A stretch of 64,000 bases of DNA. Origin: Pseudarthrobacter enclensis (lineage in GTDB: Bacteria; Actinomycetota; Actinomycetes; Actinomycetales; Micrococcaceae). The position numbers and the translations under genes were made by a program. Position 1 is the first letter of the stretch. Each line of letters begins with the position of its first letter. Location: assembly GCF_001457025.1 (NCBI RefSeq), contig NZ_KQ758601.1, positions 62,001-126,000 of the forward strand. Direction: 5' to 3'. The notes beneath the pieces are model-generated. The model worked only from the letters and a program-made list of their open reading frames with translations. It was not told the DNA's origin and did not search any database. Of this stretch, positions 25,596 through 33,819 are shown in pieces.

Positions 25596-26783
25596 TTACT
25601 CCCGGGCCAGCGGGACTGCCAGGATCCGGTCGTCACCCTGCCGGGGGCTGCCGCGGCCGTCAGTGTTGTTGGTCAGGAACCACAGCCGGCCGTCGGGGGC
25701 CACAGTGACATCGCGCAGCCTGCCGTAGCCGCGGCTGAAGTGTTCGGTGGAGGTGGACGGATCCGCCACGGGGACCGAGCGCAGCACCTGGCCGCGGAGG
25801 TTGGCGATGAACAGGGTGCCGCCGGACTGGACCATGCCGCTGGGGCTTGCCGCGGACGGCTGCCACTGCTGCACCGGGTCCTCGAATCCGTCCCGGTCCG
25901 CGATCCCTTCCACCGTGGGCCAGCCGTAGTTGGCACCGGGCTTGATGATGTTCAGCTCGTCCCAGGTGTTCTGGCCGAACTCGGTGGCGAACATCGTGCC
26001 GTCCTCCGCCCAAGCCAGGCCCTGCGGGTTCCGGTGCCCGTAGCTGTAGACCAAGGAGCCTGGGAACGGGTTGCCTGCCGGGACGGCGCCGTCCGGGCTC
26101 ATCCGGAGGATCTTCCCCGCCAGCGATCCGCGGTCCTGTGCGCTGTCCCGTTCGCCGGCGTCCCCGGTGGCCACGTAAAGATTGCCGTCGGGGCCGAAGG
26201 CGATCCGGCCGCCGTCGTGGTTGCCCGCCGCGGGGATGCGGTCCAGCAGGGTGCGGGCCTGCCCCAATGCCAGGGACCCGGGCGATCCGGTCACAGTGAA
26301 ACGCTGGACGCGGTTGCCGCCCACCGCCGTCGAGTAGACGAACAGGTCGCCGGTGCTGCCCACGGCAAGCCCGAGCAACCCGGCTTCGCCGCCGGCCTGC
26401 ACCCCGTCCACTGTTCCGATTGACCTGGTGGAACCGTCGGCCGCGACTTCCAGGATCCGGCCGCCGTTCCGCTCGCTCACCAGCGGGACGCCGTTCCGGA
26501 ACACGATGGACCACGGAGCGGCCAGGTCCGCCACGACCGTCTCAGGGGTGCCGGCCACGGTGGCATCAGCAGTCGCCGGGGGCCCGGCGGGTGCGCTGGT
26601 ACCGCCGGCAGTGGAAGGGGCCGGGGTCGCGGGGATCTCTGAGGCAGTGGGCGTCCCCGATGCAGGGGGCGGCCCCGGGGCAGGGGCAGGCGTGCACGCG
26701 GCCAGTACGAGGGCGGCCCCTACGGTAACCGCCGGAATCCTGTGACGCACGCGCTCCCCTGACTTTCGAACCGTTCCAGTCAC
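25596..26783 (-). CDS. PQQ-type sugar dehydrogenase lipoprotein (GSDH family)
   Basis: 395 aa. Signal VTVGAALVLAACTPAP with lipobox LAAC, then a Pro/Ala/Thr-rich linker (about 30-70). The six-bladed propeller follows: LAAPWSIVFRNGVPLVSERNGGRILEV, GEAGLLGLAVG, NHDGGRIAFGPDGNLYVATGD, YSYGHRNPQGLAWAEDGTMFATEFG. These are hallmarks of soluble glucose/sorbosone dehydrogenases. It acts outside the membrane. A GTG at 26750 preceded by AGGGGAG is a plausible alternative start giving a shorter signal peptide. PQQ dependence is not shown. Confidence 0.87.
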   Translation of the reverse strand: MTGTVRKSGERVRHRIPAVTVGAALVLAACTPAPAPGPPPASGTPTASEIPATPAPSTAGGTSAPAGPPATADATVAGTPETVVADLAAPWSIVFRNGVPLVSERNGGRILEVAADGSTRSIGTVDGVQAGGEAGLLGLAVGSTGDLFVYSTAVGGNRVQRFTVTGSPGSLALGQARTLLDRIPAAGNHDGGRIAFGPDGNLYVATGDAGERDSAQDRGSLAGKILRMSPDGAVPAGNPFPGSLVYSYGHRNPQGLAWAEDGTMFATEFGQNTWDELNIIKPGANYGWPTVEGIADRDGFEDPVQQWQPSAASPSGMVQSGGTLFIANLRGQVLRSVPVADPSTSTEHFSRGYGRLRDVTVAPDGRLWFLTNNTDGRGSPRQGDDRILAVPLARE

Positions 26784-27050
26784 ATTAACGCCTGTTGCCG
26801 CCCATGGCGCAGGGTTGCCTGGTTTAACCCCGCACAGGGCGCAATGTGTACCGCTGTTTCGCCGGGTTGAGCAGTGTTGGCAAGGTGCTGGCCCTGCCCG
26901 CGGGCAGCGTGCTTAGGTAAGTCCCACGGCCCGGGCCCGGCCGTTTGCACCGAAAACTTCGCAGCGTCGTTCAGCAGCATTGTCCAGGCCACCCACAGCC
27001 TGAACCGGCCGCCGTCGGCCACTCATACGGAACTTTCCAAGGAGCCTTCC

Positions 27051-28430
27051 ATGAGCACCACTCCCGCCCCGGCGCACCGCCAACTCCACCTCAACGCCTT
27101 CCTGATGAGCACCGGCCACCACGAGGCCTCGTGGCGGCTGCCGGAGAGTGATCCGCACGCCAACACCGACGTGGAGCACTACAAGAAGCTCGCCCGCACC
27201 GCCGAGCGCGGCAAGCTGGACTCCATCTTCTTCGCCGATTCGCCCGTGCTGTTCGGCGAGGTGGGCCGCCGTCCCGCCGGCAAGCTGGAACCCACCGTGC
27301 TGCTGACGGCCATCGCCGGCGCCACCGAACACATCGGGCTGATCGCCACCGCGTCCACCACCTACAACGAGCCCTTCAACCTGGCCCGCCGCTTCGCGTC
27401 CGTGGATTGGGCCAGCGGCGGCCGCGCCGGCTGGAACGTGGTGACCACCGCCGGCCCGGACGCTGCCCGCAACTTCGGCGTGGACGACCAGCCCGCCCAC
27501 GCCGTCCGGTACGAGCGTGCCGGAGAGTTCATCGAGGTGGCGCGGAAGCTGTGGGACAGCTGGACCGATGACGCCGTCCTGGCGGACAAGGAAGAAGGCG
27601 TGTGGGGCGACGCCGACAAGATCCGCACCATCGACCACGAGGGCAAGCACTTCAAGGTCCGCGGCCCGCTCAACGTACCGCGGTCGCCGCAGGGACACCC
27701 GCTGATTGTCCAGGCCGGTTCCTCCGAGGACGGCAAGGACCTCGCCGCGAAGTACGCGGACGCGGTCTTCACCGCGCACCAAACCCTCGCCGACGCTCAG
27801 GAGTTCTACCGCGACCTCAAGTCCCGCACAGCTGCCGCCGGCCGGGACCCGGAAACCATCAAGATCCTCCCGGGCATCGTTCCGGTGATCGGCGCCACCG
27901 AGGAGGAAGCCCTGGAACTGGAGCGTGAACTGGACCGGCTGATCAAGCCCGAGTACGCGAGGATCCAGCTGGCCAAGACCCTGCGCGTGGACCCCGAGGA
28001 CCTGCCGCTGGACCGGCAGTTGCCGGAGAACCTGCCGAGCGAGGACGAGATTGAGGGCGCCAAGAGCCGCTACACGCTGATTGTCCAACTCGCCCGCCGG
28101 GAGCAGCTCACCGTGCGCCAGCTGATCGGGCGGCTGGGCGGCGGGCGCGGGCACCGCACGTTCACGGGCACGCCGGTGCAGGTGGCGGACGCCATCCAGG
28201 AATGGTTCGACGGCGGCGCGGCGGACGGCTTCAACATCATGCCGCCGGTGCTCCCGTCCGGGCTGGAGGCGTTCGTGGACCAGGTGGTGCCCATCCTGCA
28301 GGAGCGCGGACTCTTCCGTACCGAGTACACGGGCCGGACGCTCCGGGAGCACTACGGCCTGCCCCGTCCGGAAAACCAGTATGCCGGCGCCGCGGCTCCA
28401 GAACTGGCATCAATTGGATCGGCGTTCTGA
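27051..28430 (+). CDS. LLM-class flavin-dependent monooxygenase (NtaA/SnaA/DszA type)
   Basis: 459 aa. LHLNAFLMSTGHHEASWRLPESDP, then ARTAERGKLDSIFFADSPVL, IGLIATASTTYNEPFNLARRFASVDWASGGRAGWNVVTT, and AVRYERAGEFIEVARKLWDSW are signatures of the NtaA/DszA branch of bacterial luciferase-like FMNH2-dependent monooxygenases. They act on nitrilotriacetate, sulfur compounds or similar xenobiotics and need a separate flavin reductase, which is not encoded here. AAGGAG at 27038 fixes the start. Substrate unknown. Confidence 0.9.
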   Translation: MSTTPAPAHRQLHLNAFLMSTGHHEASWRLPESDPHANTDVEHYKKLARTAERGKLDSIFFADSPVLFGEVGRRPAGKLEPTVLLTAIAGATEHIGLIATASTTYNEPFNLARRFASVDWASGGRAGWNVVTTAGPDAARNFGVDDQPAHAVRYERAGEFIEVARKLWDSWTDDAVLADKEEGVWGDADKIRTIDHEGKHFKVRGPLNVPRSPQGHPLIVQAGSSEDGKDLAAKYADAVFTAHQTLADAQEFYRDLKSRTAAAGRDPETIKILPGIVPVIGATEEEALELERELDRLIKPEYARIQLAKTLRVDPEDLPLDRQLPENLPSEDEIEGAKSRYTLIVQLARREQLTVRQLIGRLGGGRGHRTFTGTPVQVADAIQEWFDGGAADGFNIMPPVLPSGLEAFVDQVVPILQERGLFRTEYTGRTLREHYGLPRPENQYAGAAAPELASIGSAF

Positions 28431-28526
28431 ACCAGGCAGCGTTGTCCTAGGCTGGTCTACCGCGGTTCTGCCCGGATAGTCCCTAGACTGGCCGGTGGAC
28501 GGTAAAACCCGAGTGAAGGAGCAGGC

Positions 28527-28949
28527 ATGAGCGGAGTTGTTGTTGTAGGCGTGGATGCCAGCGCATCTGCACGGAAAGCTGCGGAAGTGGCGCTGGGCCT
28601 GGCGGAATCGCTGGGCGCCTCGCTGCACGTCGTGACGGGATTCGAATCCGAGAGCGCTGAGACATTCGGCTCCGGCTCGGACCAGGTCACCGTGTACAGC
28701 GGCGACAGCGCCCAGCACGTTGCCGAATCCCTGGCTGCGTCCAAGCCGGGCGTGCAGGTCACCCACTTCGCGGCCCGCGGCAAGCCGGCGGATTCGCTGA
28801 TCAAGGAAGCCATCCGGCTCGATGCCCGGCTGATCGTGGTGGGCAACCGCAGGATGCGCGGCATCGGCAGGCTCCTGGGCAGCGTCGCCAACAGCGTGGC
28901 GCACAACGCCCCGTGCGATGTCTACATCGCCAACACCTACGAGGACTGA
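28527..28949 (+). CDS. Universal stress protein (UspA family)
   Basis: 140 aa single Usp domain: VVVGVDASASARKAAEVALGLAESLGASLHVVTGF at the start and the ATP-binding pattern LIVVGNRRMRGIGRLLGSVANSVAHNAPCDVYIA (G-2x-G-9x-G-S/N) at the end. Probably an ATP-binding stress protein. AAGGAG precedes the ATG. Monocistronic, followed by a hairpin. Confidence 0.93.
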   Translation: MSGVVVVGVDASASARKAAEVALGLAESLGASLHVVTGFESESAETFGSGSDQVTVYSGDSAQHVAESLAASKPGVQVTHFAARGKPADSLIKEAIRLDARLIVVGNRRMRGIGRLLGSVANSVAHNAPCDVYIANTYED

Positions 28950-28969
28950 GTCTCCCGGCTGGTCAGGCG

Positions 28970-29016
28970 ACGGAACGGACGACGGCGGAACCTCCCGCCG
29001 TCGTCCGTTCCGTTTT
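28970..29016. terminator. GC-rich hairpin (family copy 3) between convergent genes
   Basis: A 19-bp perfect stem, ACGGAACGGACGACGGCGG with CCGCCGTCGTCCGTTCCGT, has an AACCTC loop and is followed by TTTTCC. It separates the converging universal stress and cupin genes. The same loop occurs in copy 4. Confidence 0.8.
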
Positions 29017-29035
29017 CCGGGGTGCCGGGCCGGGG

Positions 29036-29431
29036 TCAGGCCCCGTAGTCCTCGTCGGTGACGTGCTCCAGCCAGGTGACAACCTGGCCGGTCCCGTCGG
29101 CTTCCTGCATGGCGACGTGCGCCATGAAGCGGTGCGGGGTGGCGCCGTGCCAGTGCTCCTCGCCGGGCTCGATGTACACCACGTCCCCGGGCCGGATCTC
29201 CTGGACTTCCCCGCCTCGCCGGGCAACAAGGCCGATGCCGTCGGTGACGTACAGGGTCTGGCCCTTGGGGTGGTGGTGCCAGGCGGTCCGGGCGCCCGGG
29301 GCGAACCGGACGTGGGCGCAGCCGATGGCTGACTGCTCATCCGGGGTGCGGATACCGTCGATCTGCACCGTTCCGGTGAACCATTCCTTCGGGCCGGCCC
29401 CTGTCTGGCCGCTGCTCGGGGTGAATTTCAT
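29036..29431 (-). CDS. Cupin-domain protein
   Basis: 131 aa. Metal ligands are visible in WHHHPKGQTLYVTDGIGLVARRG (cupin motif 1) and PGDVVYIEPGEEHWHGATPHRFMAH (motif 2). These compact (R)-cupins often act as carboxymuconolactone-type or quercetinase-like enzymes, or are of unknown function. Start ATG 29431 follows AGGAACATC. It is 14 nt downstream of the MFS exporter gene and likely in one operon with it, under site C. Confidence 0.88.
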   Translation of the reverse strand: MKFTPSSGQTGAGPKEWFTGTVQIDGIRTPDEQSAIGCAHVRFAPGARTAWHHHPKGQTLYVTDGIGLVARRGGEVQEIRPGDVVYIEPGEEHWHGATPHRFMAHVAMQEADGTGQVVTWLEHVTDEDYGA

Positions 29432-29445
29432 GATGTTCCTATTTT

Positions 29446-30708
29446 TTAGGGGTGGGTTGGTTGGGTGGCCGCCGCGCGCGAGGTCAGGAAGGCCAGCAGG
29501 GCCGCGGCTGCCAGCACCGCCGCGCTGGCCAGGAAGGTGCCGCCGTGGCCGGAGGCGTCGAACAGCACCCCGCCCAGTGTTGAGCCGAGCGCGATGGACG
29601 TCTGGACGACAGCCACCATGAGCCCGCCGCCCGCTTCGGAATTGTGCGGCATCGCTTCGGCGAGCCAGCTCCACCAGCCCACCGGCGCGGCCGTGGACAG
29701 CAGCCCCCAGAGCCCCAGGAGGATCACGACGGCGGCGACGGAACCGCCGGTGGGAACCAGCACCGCGGCGATGATTGCCATGAGGACCGGGATGGCCAGC
29801 AGGGTCCGGTACAGACCCTTGCCGAGGAAGCGCCCGATCAGCATGGTCCCGGCGAACCCAGCCGCACCGATCACCAGCAGCACCAGGGACACGGTGGCCA
29901 CGTCAACCTTGGTCACCATCTCCAGGAACGGCCGGATGTAGGTGAACAGCATGAACTGGCCCATGAAGAAGGACCCGCACGCGGCCATTCCCCATGCCAC
30001 GGTGCGGTTCCTGAACCCGGCGAATATTGCCAGGATGCCGCCGCTCCTGCCGGCAGTCTTCTCCACGTGCATGGACGGCAAGCTGATCCATTGCCACACC
30101 AGGGCGAGCAGCGCCACCGGCACCAGGCAAAGGAACGCTCCCCGCCAGCCGATGACGGAGCCCAAATAGCTGCCCAGCGGCGCCGCCAGCACGGTGGCCA
30201 GGGCGTTGCCGCCGTTGAAGATGGCCAGCGCCCGTGGCACCCGGTGTGCGGGCACCAGCCTCATGGCGGTGGCGGCGGACATGGACCAGAACCCGCCGAT
30301 CACCACACCGATGAGTGCGCGCCCGACCATGAACAGCGGATACCCCGGGGCGAGCGCCACCAGGGCTCCGGAGGCAGCCATCAGGGCGGTGAGTCCCAGC
30401 AGCAGCGTCTTGCGGTTCATGGTGCCTGCCACCGTGGACACGGAGAGGCTGGTGATGACGGCGAACAGTCCGGAGATGGCGATGCCCTGCCCCACCATCC
30501 CCTCGGACACCTGCAGCTCGGCAGCCATGGGGGTCAGCAGGCTCACCGGCATGAACTCGGAGGCGATGAGCGCGAAGACGCAGAGCGACATCGCGAACAC
30601 GCCGCCCCAGTGGCCGTGGTGCCCGGCGCTGCGGGTTTCGTGGGGTTGTTCGTCGGGGAGCGGAATGGTGGGCAGTGCGGTTGTTTCGTGCGCCATGGTT
30701 TCCATCAA
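29446..30708 (-). CDS. MFS transporter (NepI/AraJ-like exporter)
   Basis: 420 aa with 12 predicted membrane helices and a His-rich N-terminal tail. FALIASEFMPVSLLTPMAAELQVSEGMVGQGIAISGLFAVITSL and GRALIGVVIGGFWSMSAATAMRLVPAHRVPRALAIFNGGNALA match the DHA1 branch of NepI, a purine nucleoside efflux pump, and AraJ. PLGSYLGSVIGWRGAF is the family's helix-5 motif. The substrate is not predictable from sequence. A shared operator lies 26 nt upstream. Confidence 0.9.
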   Translation of the reverse strand: MMETMAHETTALPTIPLPDEQPHETRSAGHHGHWGGVFAMSLCVFALIASEFMPVSLLTPMAAELQVSEGMVGQGIAISGLFAVITSLSVSTVAGTMNRKTLLLGLTALMAASGALVALAPGYPLFMVGRALIGVVIGGFWSMSAATAMRLVPAHRVPRALAIFNGGNALATVLAAPLGSYLGSVIGWRGAFLCLVPVALLALVWQWISLPSMHVEKTAGRSGGILAIFAGFRNRTVAWGMAACGSFFMGQFMLFTYIRPFLEMVTKVDVATVSLVLLVIGAAGFAGTMLIGRFLGKGLYRTLLAIPVLMAIIAAVLVPTGGSVAAVVILLGLWGLLSTAAPVGWWSWLAEAMPHNSEAGGGLMVAVVQTSIALGSTLGGVLFDASGHGGTFLASAAVLAAAALLAFLTSRAAATQPTHP

Positions 30709-30733
30709 AGCGGCGCCGGAACACGCTAGCGAG

Positions 30734-30763
30734 GGCCCTGCTGAAACGGGTTATGGCAGTGCC
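30734..30763. promoter_or_regulatory. Shared inverted-repeat operator, site C
   Basis: GGCCCTGC, then AAACGGGTT and TGGCAGTGCC, with the same spacing as sites A and B. It is immediately upstream of the MFS/cupin unit. It implies that a regulator controls genes 6 kb apart. Confidence 0.65.
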
Positions 30764-30781
30764 CCTTCCAACGCGGCCGGG

Positions 30782-31681
30782 CTACTGGAGCACGGCGGAC
30801 GACGGCGGAACCTCCCGCCGCTGTCCGCTGTCCTCTTCCGGCGGCCGGGGTTTGTAGACCCAAGCCACCAGCACCACGGAGATGATCATCAGCAGGAACC
30901 ACGCCACCAGCTTTTCCAGGCCTACCGGGTGCCAGCCGTCCATCTGGCTGGGGTAGAGCCAGGCGCCGGACCAGGTGGCGATGTTCTCGGCGATCCAGAT
31001 GAACAGCGCCACCAGCAGGAAGGAAACCACCAGCGGCATCCGGAACCGGCGGCGGAACACCCGGAAGTGCATGACGCAGCGCCCAAAGACCACCACGACG
31101 GCGGCCAGCAGGACCCAGCGCAGGTCCCAGATGTAGTGGTGGCTGAAGAAGTTGATGTAGATGCCCGCGGCCACGGCGGCGGTGATCCAGCGCCGGGGAT
31201 AGTTGGCGAACCGGAGGTCGAAGAGCCGGTAGACCCGCACCATGTACGAGCCCACGGCGGCGTACATGAAGCCGCTGAACAGCGGCACAGCCCCGATCCG
31301 CAGGACGCCCTCGGCCTCATAGGACCAGGAACCCACGTCCGTCTTGAACAGTTCCATGCAGGTGCCCACCAGGTGGAACAGGACGATGACCCGCAGTTCC
31401 TTGAGGGTCTCGAGTTTGAACGCCACCATCAGGACCTGGATCACCACGGCGGCGAGGGTCAGGAAGTCGTTCCGGGCCAGCGCGGCGCTGTCCGGGTACC
31501 AGAGGCGGGCCGCCATCAGCACGGCCAGCAGCGCCGCACCGAAGATGCACGCCCAGCCCTGCTTGAGGCCGAACACGACGAACTCCGTGAGCCTGGCTTT
31601 GGCGCCGTTGGCCGGCGCGGTGGCAAGGAAGCGGCGGGCACTTTCATCGATCCGCTGTTCAACCGGGGTGGAACTACGCAC
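30782..31681 (-). CDS. DUF817 family membrane protein
   Basis: 299 aa from a GTG (31681) preceded by AGGGAG, with about eight membrane helices. LTEFVVFGLKQGWACIFGAALLA, FKLETLKELRVIVLFHLVGTCMELFKT and YINFFSHHYIWDLRW are DUF817 hallmarks; function unknown. The start overlaps the end of the DUF2236 gene by 8 nt. Odd: the last residues (EDSGQRREVPPSSAVLQ) are encoded by a copy of the hairpin repeat (30795-30828), so the C-terminus looks recently replaced or extended by that repeat. Confidence 0.87.
   Translation of the reverse strand: MRSSTPVEQRIDESARRFLATAPANGAKARLTEFVVFGLKQGWACIFGAALLAVLMAARLWYPDSAALARNDFLTLAAVVIQVLMVAFKLETLKELRVIVLFHLVGTCMELFKTDVGSWSYEAEGVLRIGAVPLFSGFMYAAVGSYMVRVYRLFDLRFANYPRRWITAAVAAGIYINFFSHHYIWDLRWVLLAAVVVVFGRCVMHFRVFRRRFRMPLVVSFLLVALFIWIAENIATWSGAWLYPSQMDGWHPVGLEKLVAWFLLMIISVVLVAWVYKPRPPEEDSGQRREVPPSSAVLQ
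30795..30828. repeat. GC-rich hairpin (family copy 4) inside DUF817 3' end
   Basis: GCGGACGACGGCGG pairs with CCGCCGCTGTCCGC (one mismatch and one G-U) around the loop AACCTC. It is translated as part of the DUF817 C-terminus and probably doubles as its terminator. Confidence 0.7.
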
Positions 31682-32522
31682 TGACTCCCTGACGTTTGGC
31701 TGGCCGGCCGTCCTTGCGGTTGCGCTGGATGTCCCTGCGGTTCCGCTGGATGTCCTTGTCCAGTTCGGCAAGGAGGTAGTCCTTCAGTCCGTGCCGGACC
31801 TGGCGGGGCAGCTTGGGATAAGTTGCGGAGAGGAGCCGCATGGTGCTGCTGAACCGCCGTTCCCGCCGCTCGTTCCAGGGCAGCCCAAAGTCCTGGCGGA
31901 GCCGTTCCGGCAGGAGGCCCGCGGTAAGGAACCGGGCGGGCGGGATGATGGCCCGGTACCAGAGCGCGGTGTGCTTGGGGTAGAGAAGTCCGTGGGCCAC
32001 CCGGATTCCGGCGGGCCCGGCCTGGAGGGTTGCCACCTGCTGGTCCCAGTAGCGCCCAAAGGCGGCCCGGTCCTCTGGCCACATGCCCTCGGGAACCTGC
32101 AGGGCTGTGCCGAGCCGCGCGTAGTCCTGGTACATGGCGTCGGCGGTGTCGTCGTCGGGCGCGCCGTAGATCATCTCGAGGATGGTCCGGGCGGTGTCGT
32201 AGAGGGTGGCCACCACCCAAAGCTGAAGTTCGGGATCGTAGGCGCTGTAGCCGGGCGAGTCCGCGTTGTCCGGCCGGCGGACGGGCACGTGGGCCCGGTT
32301 CACCCTGCGCCGTACTTCCTTCACCTGTTCGTCGGTGCCGTAGACGATGGCGTACACGTACGTGAGCGTGCCTTTGAGCCGGTTGACCGGGCGGCCTTCA
32401 AAGTTGCTGTGTTCTTCCACGCCGCGTCCCACGGCCGGGTTGGCAAGCTGCAGCAGCAGGGCACGGCCAGCCCCGGCGAGCATGATGCCCTCACCGCCGT
32501 AATCAGCCATTCCCCGAACCAT
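31674..32522 (-). CDS. Oxygenase MpaB family (DUF2236) protein
   Basis: 282 aa. ALLLQLANPAVGRGVEEHSNF, RLKGTLTYVYAIVYGTDEQV and VNRAHVPVRR are typical of DUF2236, now grouped with haem-dependent latex-clearing and MpaB oxygenases; the conserved His/Arg residues are present. LWVVATLYDTARTILEMIYG follows. Substrate unknown. The C-terminal tail is very basic (DIQRNRRDIQRNRKDG, a near-duplicated octapeptide). Overlaps the DUF817 start. Confidence 0.85.
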   Translation of the reverse strand: MVRGMADYGGEGIMLAGAGRALLLQLANPAVGRGVEEHSNFEGRPVNRLKGTLTYVYAIVYGTDEQVKEVRRRVNRAHVPVRRPDNADSPGYSAYDPELQLWVVATLYDTARTILEMIYGAPDDDTADAMYQDYARLGTALQVPEGMWPEDRAAFGRYWDQQVATLQAGPAGIRVAHGLLYPKHTALWYRAIIPPARFLTAGLLPERLRQDFGLPWNERRERRFSSTMRLLSATYPKLPRQVRHGLKDYLLAELDKDIQRNRRDIQRNRKDGRPAKRQGVSA

Positions 32523-32713
32523 CCCAACAGGCTACCGGAGGTAAACACCACTGTAAGCAGGGGTCGCTACCCGGAAATGCGAGTACCCACCACTCATGCG
32601 CACCGGGCATGCCGCCACGTACCGTCCGTTGAAAGTCCTGCCGCAGGTAGCGCGGGATGCCGACGGCGGGAGCACATCATGGGCTGGCACCGGGACCTTC
32701 GAGGTGGTGGACC

Positions 32714-33124
32714 GTGACACCCGAGGAGGGGTATGCCCTGCCGCTCCTGGACAAGGCAGTGCTCGAGAGGCTGCGTTCGGACCTGGACGATGACGAGGGC
32801 GTCTGGCAGGTGTTCATCCAGGACTTCATTGCCAACCTTCCGCACAGGATCCAGAAGGTGCGCCTGACGTTCACCACCGGCGATACGTCGGGATCGTTGG
32901 ACGCCATTCTGAGCCTGAAGACGTCCAGCCAGATGGTGGGCGCCGAGCGGTTGGCGGGGCTTGCACTGGACCTTGAGCGGGCGCTGCGCGCCGTCCGGGA
33001 TGCCAGCGCCGGCACTGCACTCCCCCGGCTGGCGGCCGAACACCTCCGCGCCATCAAGCAGTGCGCGGACCAGACCACAAACCTTTTGCGGGCGCTCCTG
33101 CAGGAACGGACCGGCGGCTACTGA
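32714..33124 (+). CDS. Hpt-like domain protein lacking the phospho-histidine
   Basis: 136 aa from GTG 32714 (TPEEGYALPLLDKAVLERLRSDL), preceded by GAGGTGG. The helical bundle FIQDFIANLPHRIQKVRLTFTTGDTSGSLDAILSLKTSSQMVGAERLAGLALDLERAL is Hpt-like. The normal AHxLKGxxxxxGA motif reads ILSLKTSSQMVGA, so the phosphorylated His and the Gly are missing. It may be a histidine-less regulatory Hpt fold. No kinase or response regulator is adjacent. Overlaps the convergent SRPBCC gene by 7 nt. Confidence 0.75.
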   Translation: MTPEEGYALPLLDKAVLERLRSDLDDDEGVWQVFIQDFIANLPHRIQKVRLTFTTGDTSGSLDAILSLKTSSQMVGAERLAGLALDLERALRAVRDASAGTALPRLAAEHLRAIKQCADQTTNLLRALLQERTGGY

Positions 33125-33534
33125 CGCGCGTCAGGCAGGCCCGCCAGGATCCCGTCGAGCCGGTTCAGCAGGCCGGGCCAGCCGCTGCCCATCCCCTCGT
33201 AGGCGGTGCGGCCCATGGGCGTGTCCAGGTTGAAGCCGGCGTGCTCGAACTGGAGAACCGTGCCGTCCGCCGCTTCTACCAGCTGCCAGGTGATGGTGGT
33301 GTCCAGCATGCCCTCGGAAAACAGGAAGCTGATGGCGGTGCCCGGTTCAACGGTGCGGACCTCGCACTGTTGCAGGCCCCAGCTTCCCATGTCCATGGTG
33401 AAGCGGTGGCCGGCAATGGGCGCAATGTTCCCCGGCGCCCACCAGCGGGCCAACAGTTGCGGCGTGGTCAAGGCTGCCCAAACGGCCTCCTGTGGATGAT
33501 CGAAGCGGTGTTCCAGGCGGATGGCGTTGGTCAT
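33118..33534 (-). CDS. SRPBCC/AHSA1 domain protein
   Basis: 138 aa. IRLEHRFDHPQEAVWAALTTPQLLARWWAPGNI, then FTMDMGSWGLQQCEV and GWPGLLNRLDGILAGLP, is the Aha1-like ligand-binding fold. Unlike the copy at 5394 it has no ArsR partner. AAAGGAG before ATG 33534 fixes the start. Confidence 0.88.
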   Translation of the reverse strand: MTNAIRLEHRFDHPQEAVWAALTTPQLLARWWAPGNIAPIAGHRFTMDMGSWGLQQCEVRTVEPGTAISFLFSEGMLDTTITWQLVEAADGTVLQFEHAGFNLDTPMGRTAYEGMGSGWPGLLNRLDGILAGLPDARQ

Positions 33535-33819
33535 TGGGGGTTCTCCTTTGTGGGTTCTTCCGCACCTGTCTACCACGCAGCCACGACAGGCATCCCGCCC
33601 TAACCGTGCACAACCTGAGACGTCTCCTATTTCAAGGGATATGAGACAGTCTGGGGCGTGTAGCGTTTAGGGCACCTTCACCGGGCATTTCTACGGGCGG
33701 TACACGGGAACCTCGAAATCGGCCCTTGCAAAGCCGCACATCTGAACCAGATTGTCGCAGTTGGGGACCGGCTTACGGGCGCCTCTTTGAACTGCGATGG
33801 GGCATGAAAGACTCCAGTT
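33535..33819. other. Intergenic boundary of a lower-GC accessory patch
   Basis: The 285-nt gap carries the palindrome GAGACGTCTC (33616-33625) and an inverted repeat GTCTC/GAGAC around CTATTTCAAGGGATAT (to about 33647). GC falls from here to about 36.4 kb. The ends look like an insertion scar but no transposase remnant was recognised. Confidence 0.4.

Noticed and set aside
26913..28352. 479-codon minus-strand frame opposite the flavin monooxygenase
   Set aside because: Shadow; the plus-strand gene has a ribosome site and family motifs.
33600..33660. Insertion-sequence terminal repeat
   Set aside because: GAGACGTCTC and GTCTC/GAGAC look like an IS end, but no transposase, target duplication or second end was found.
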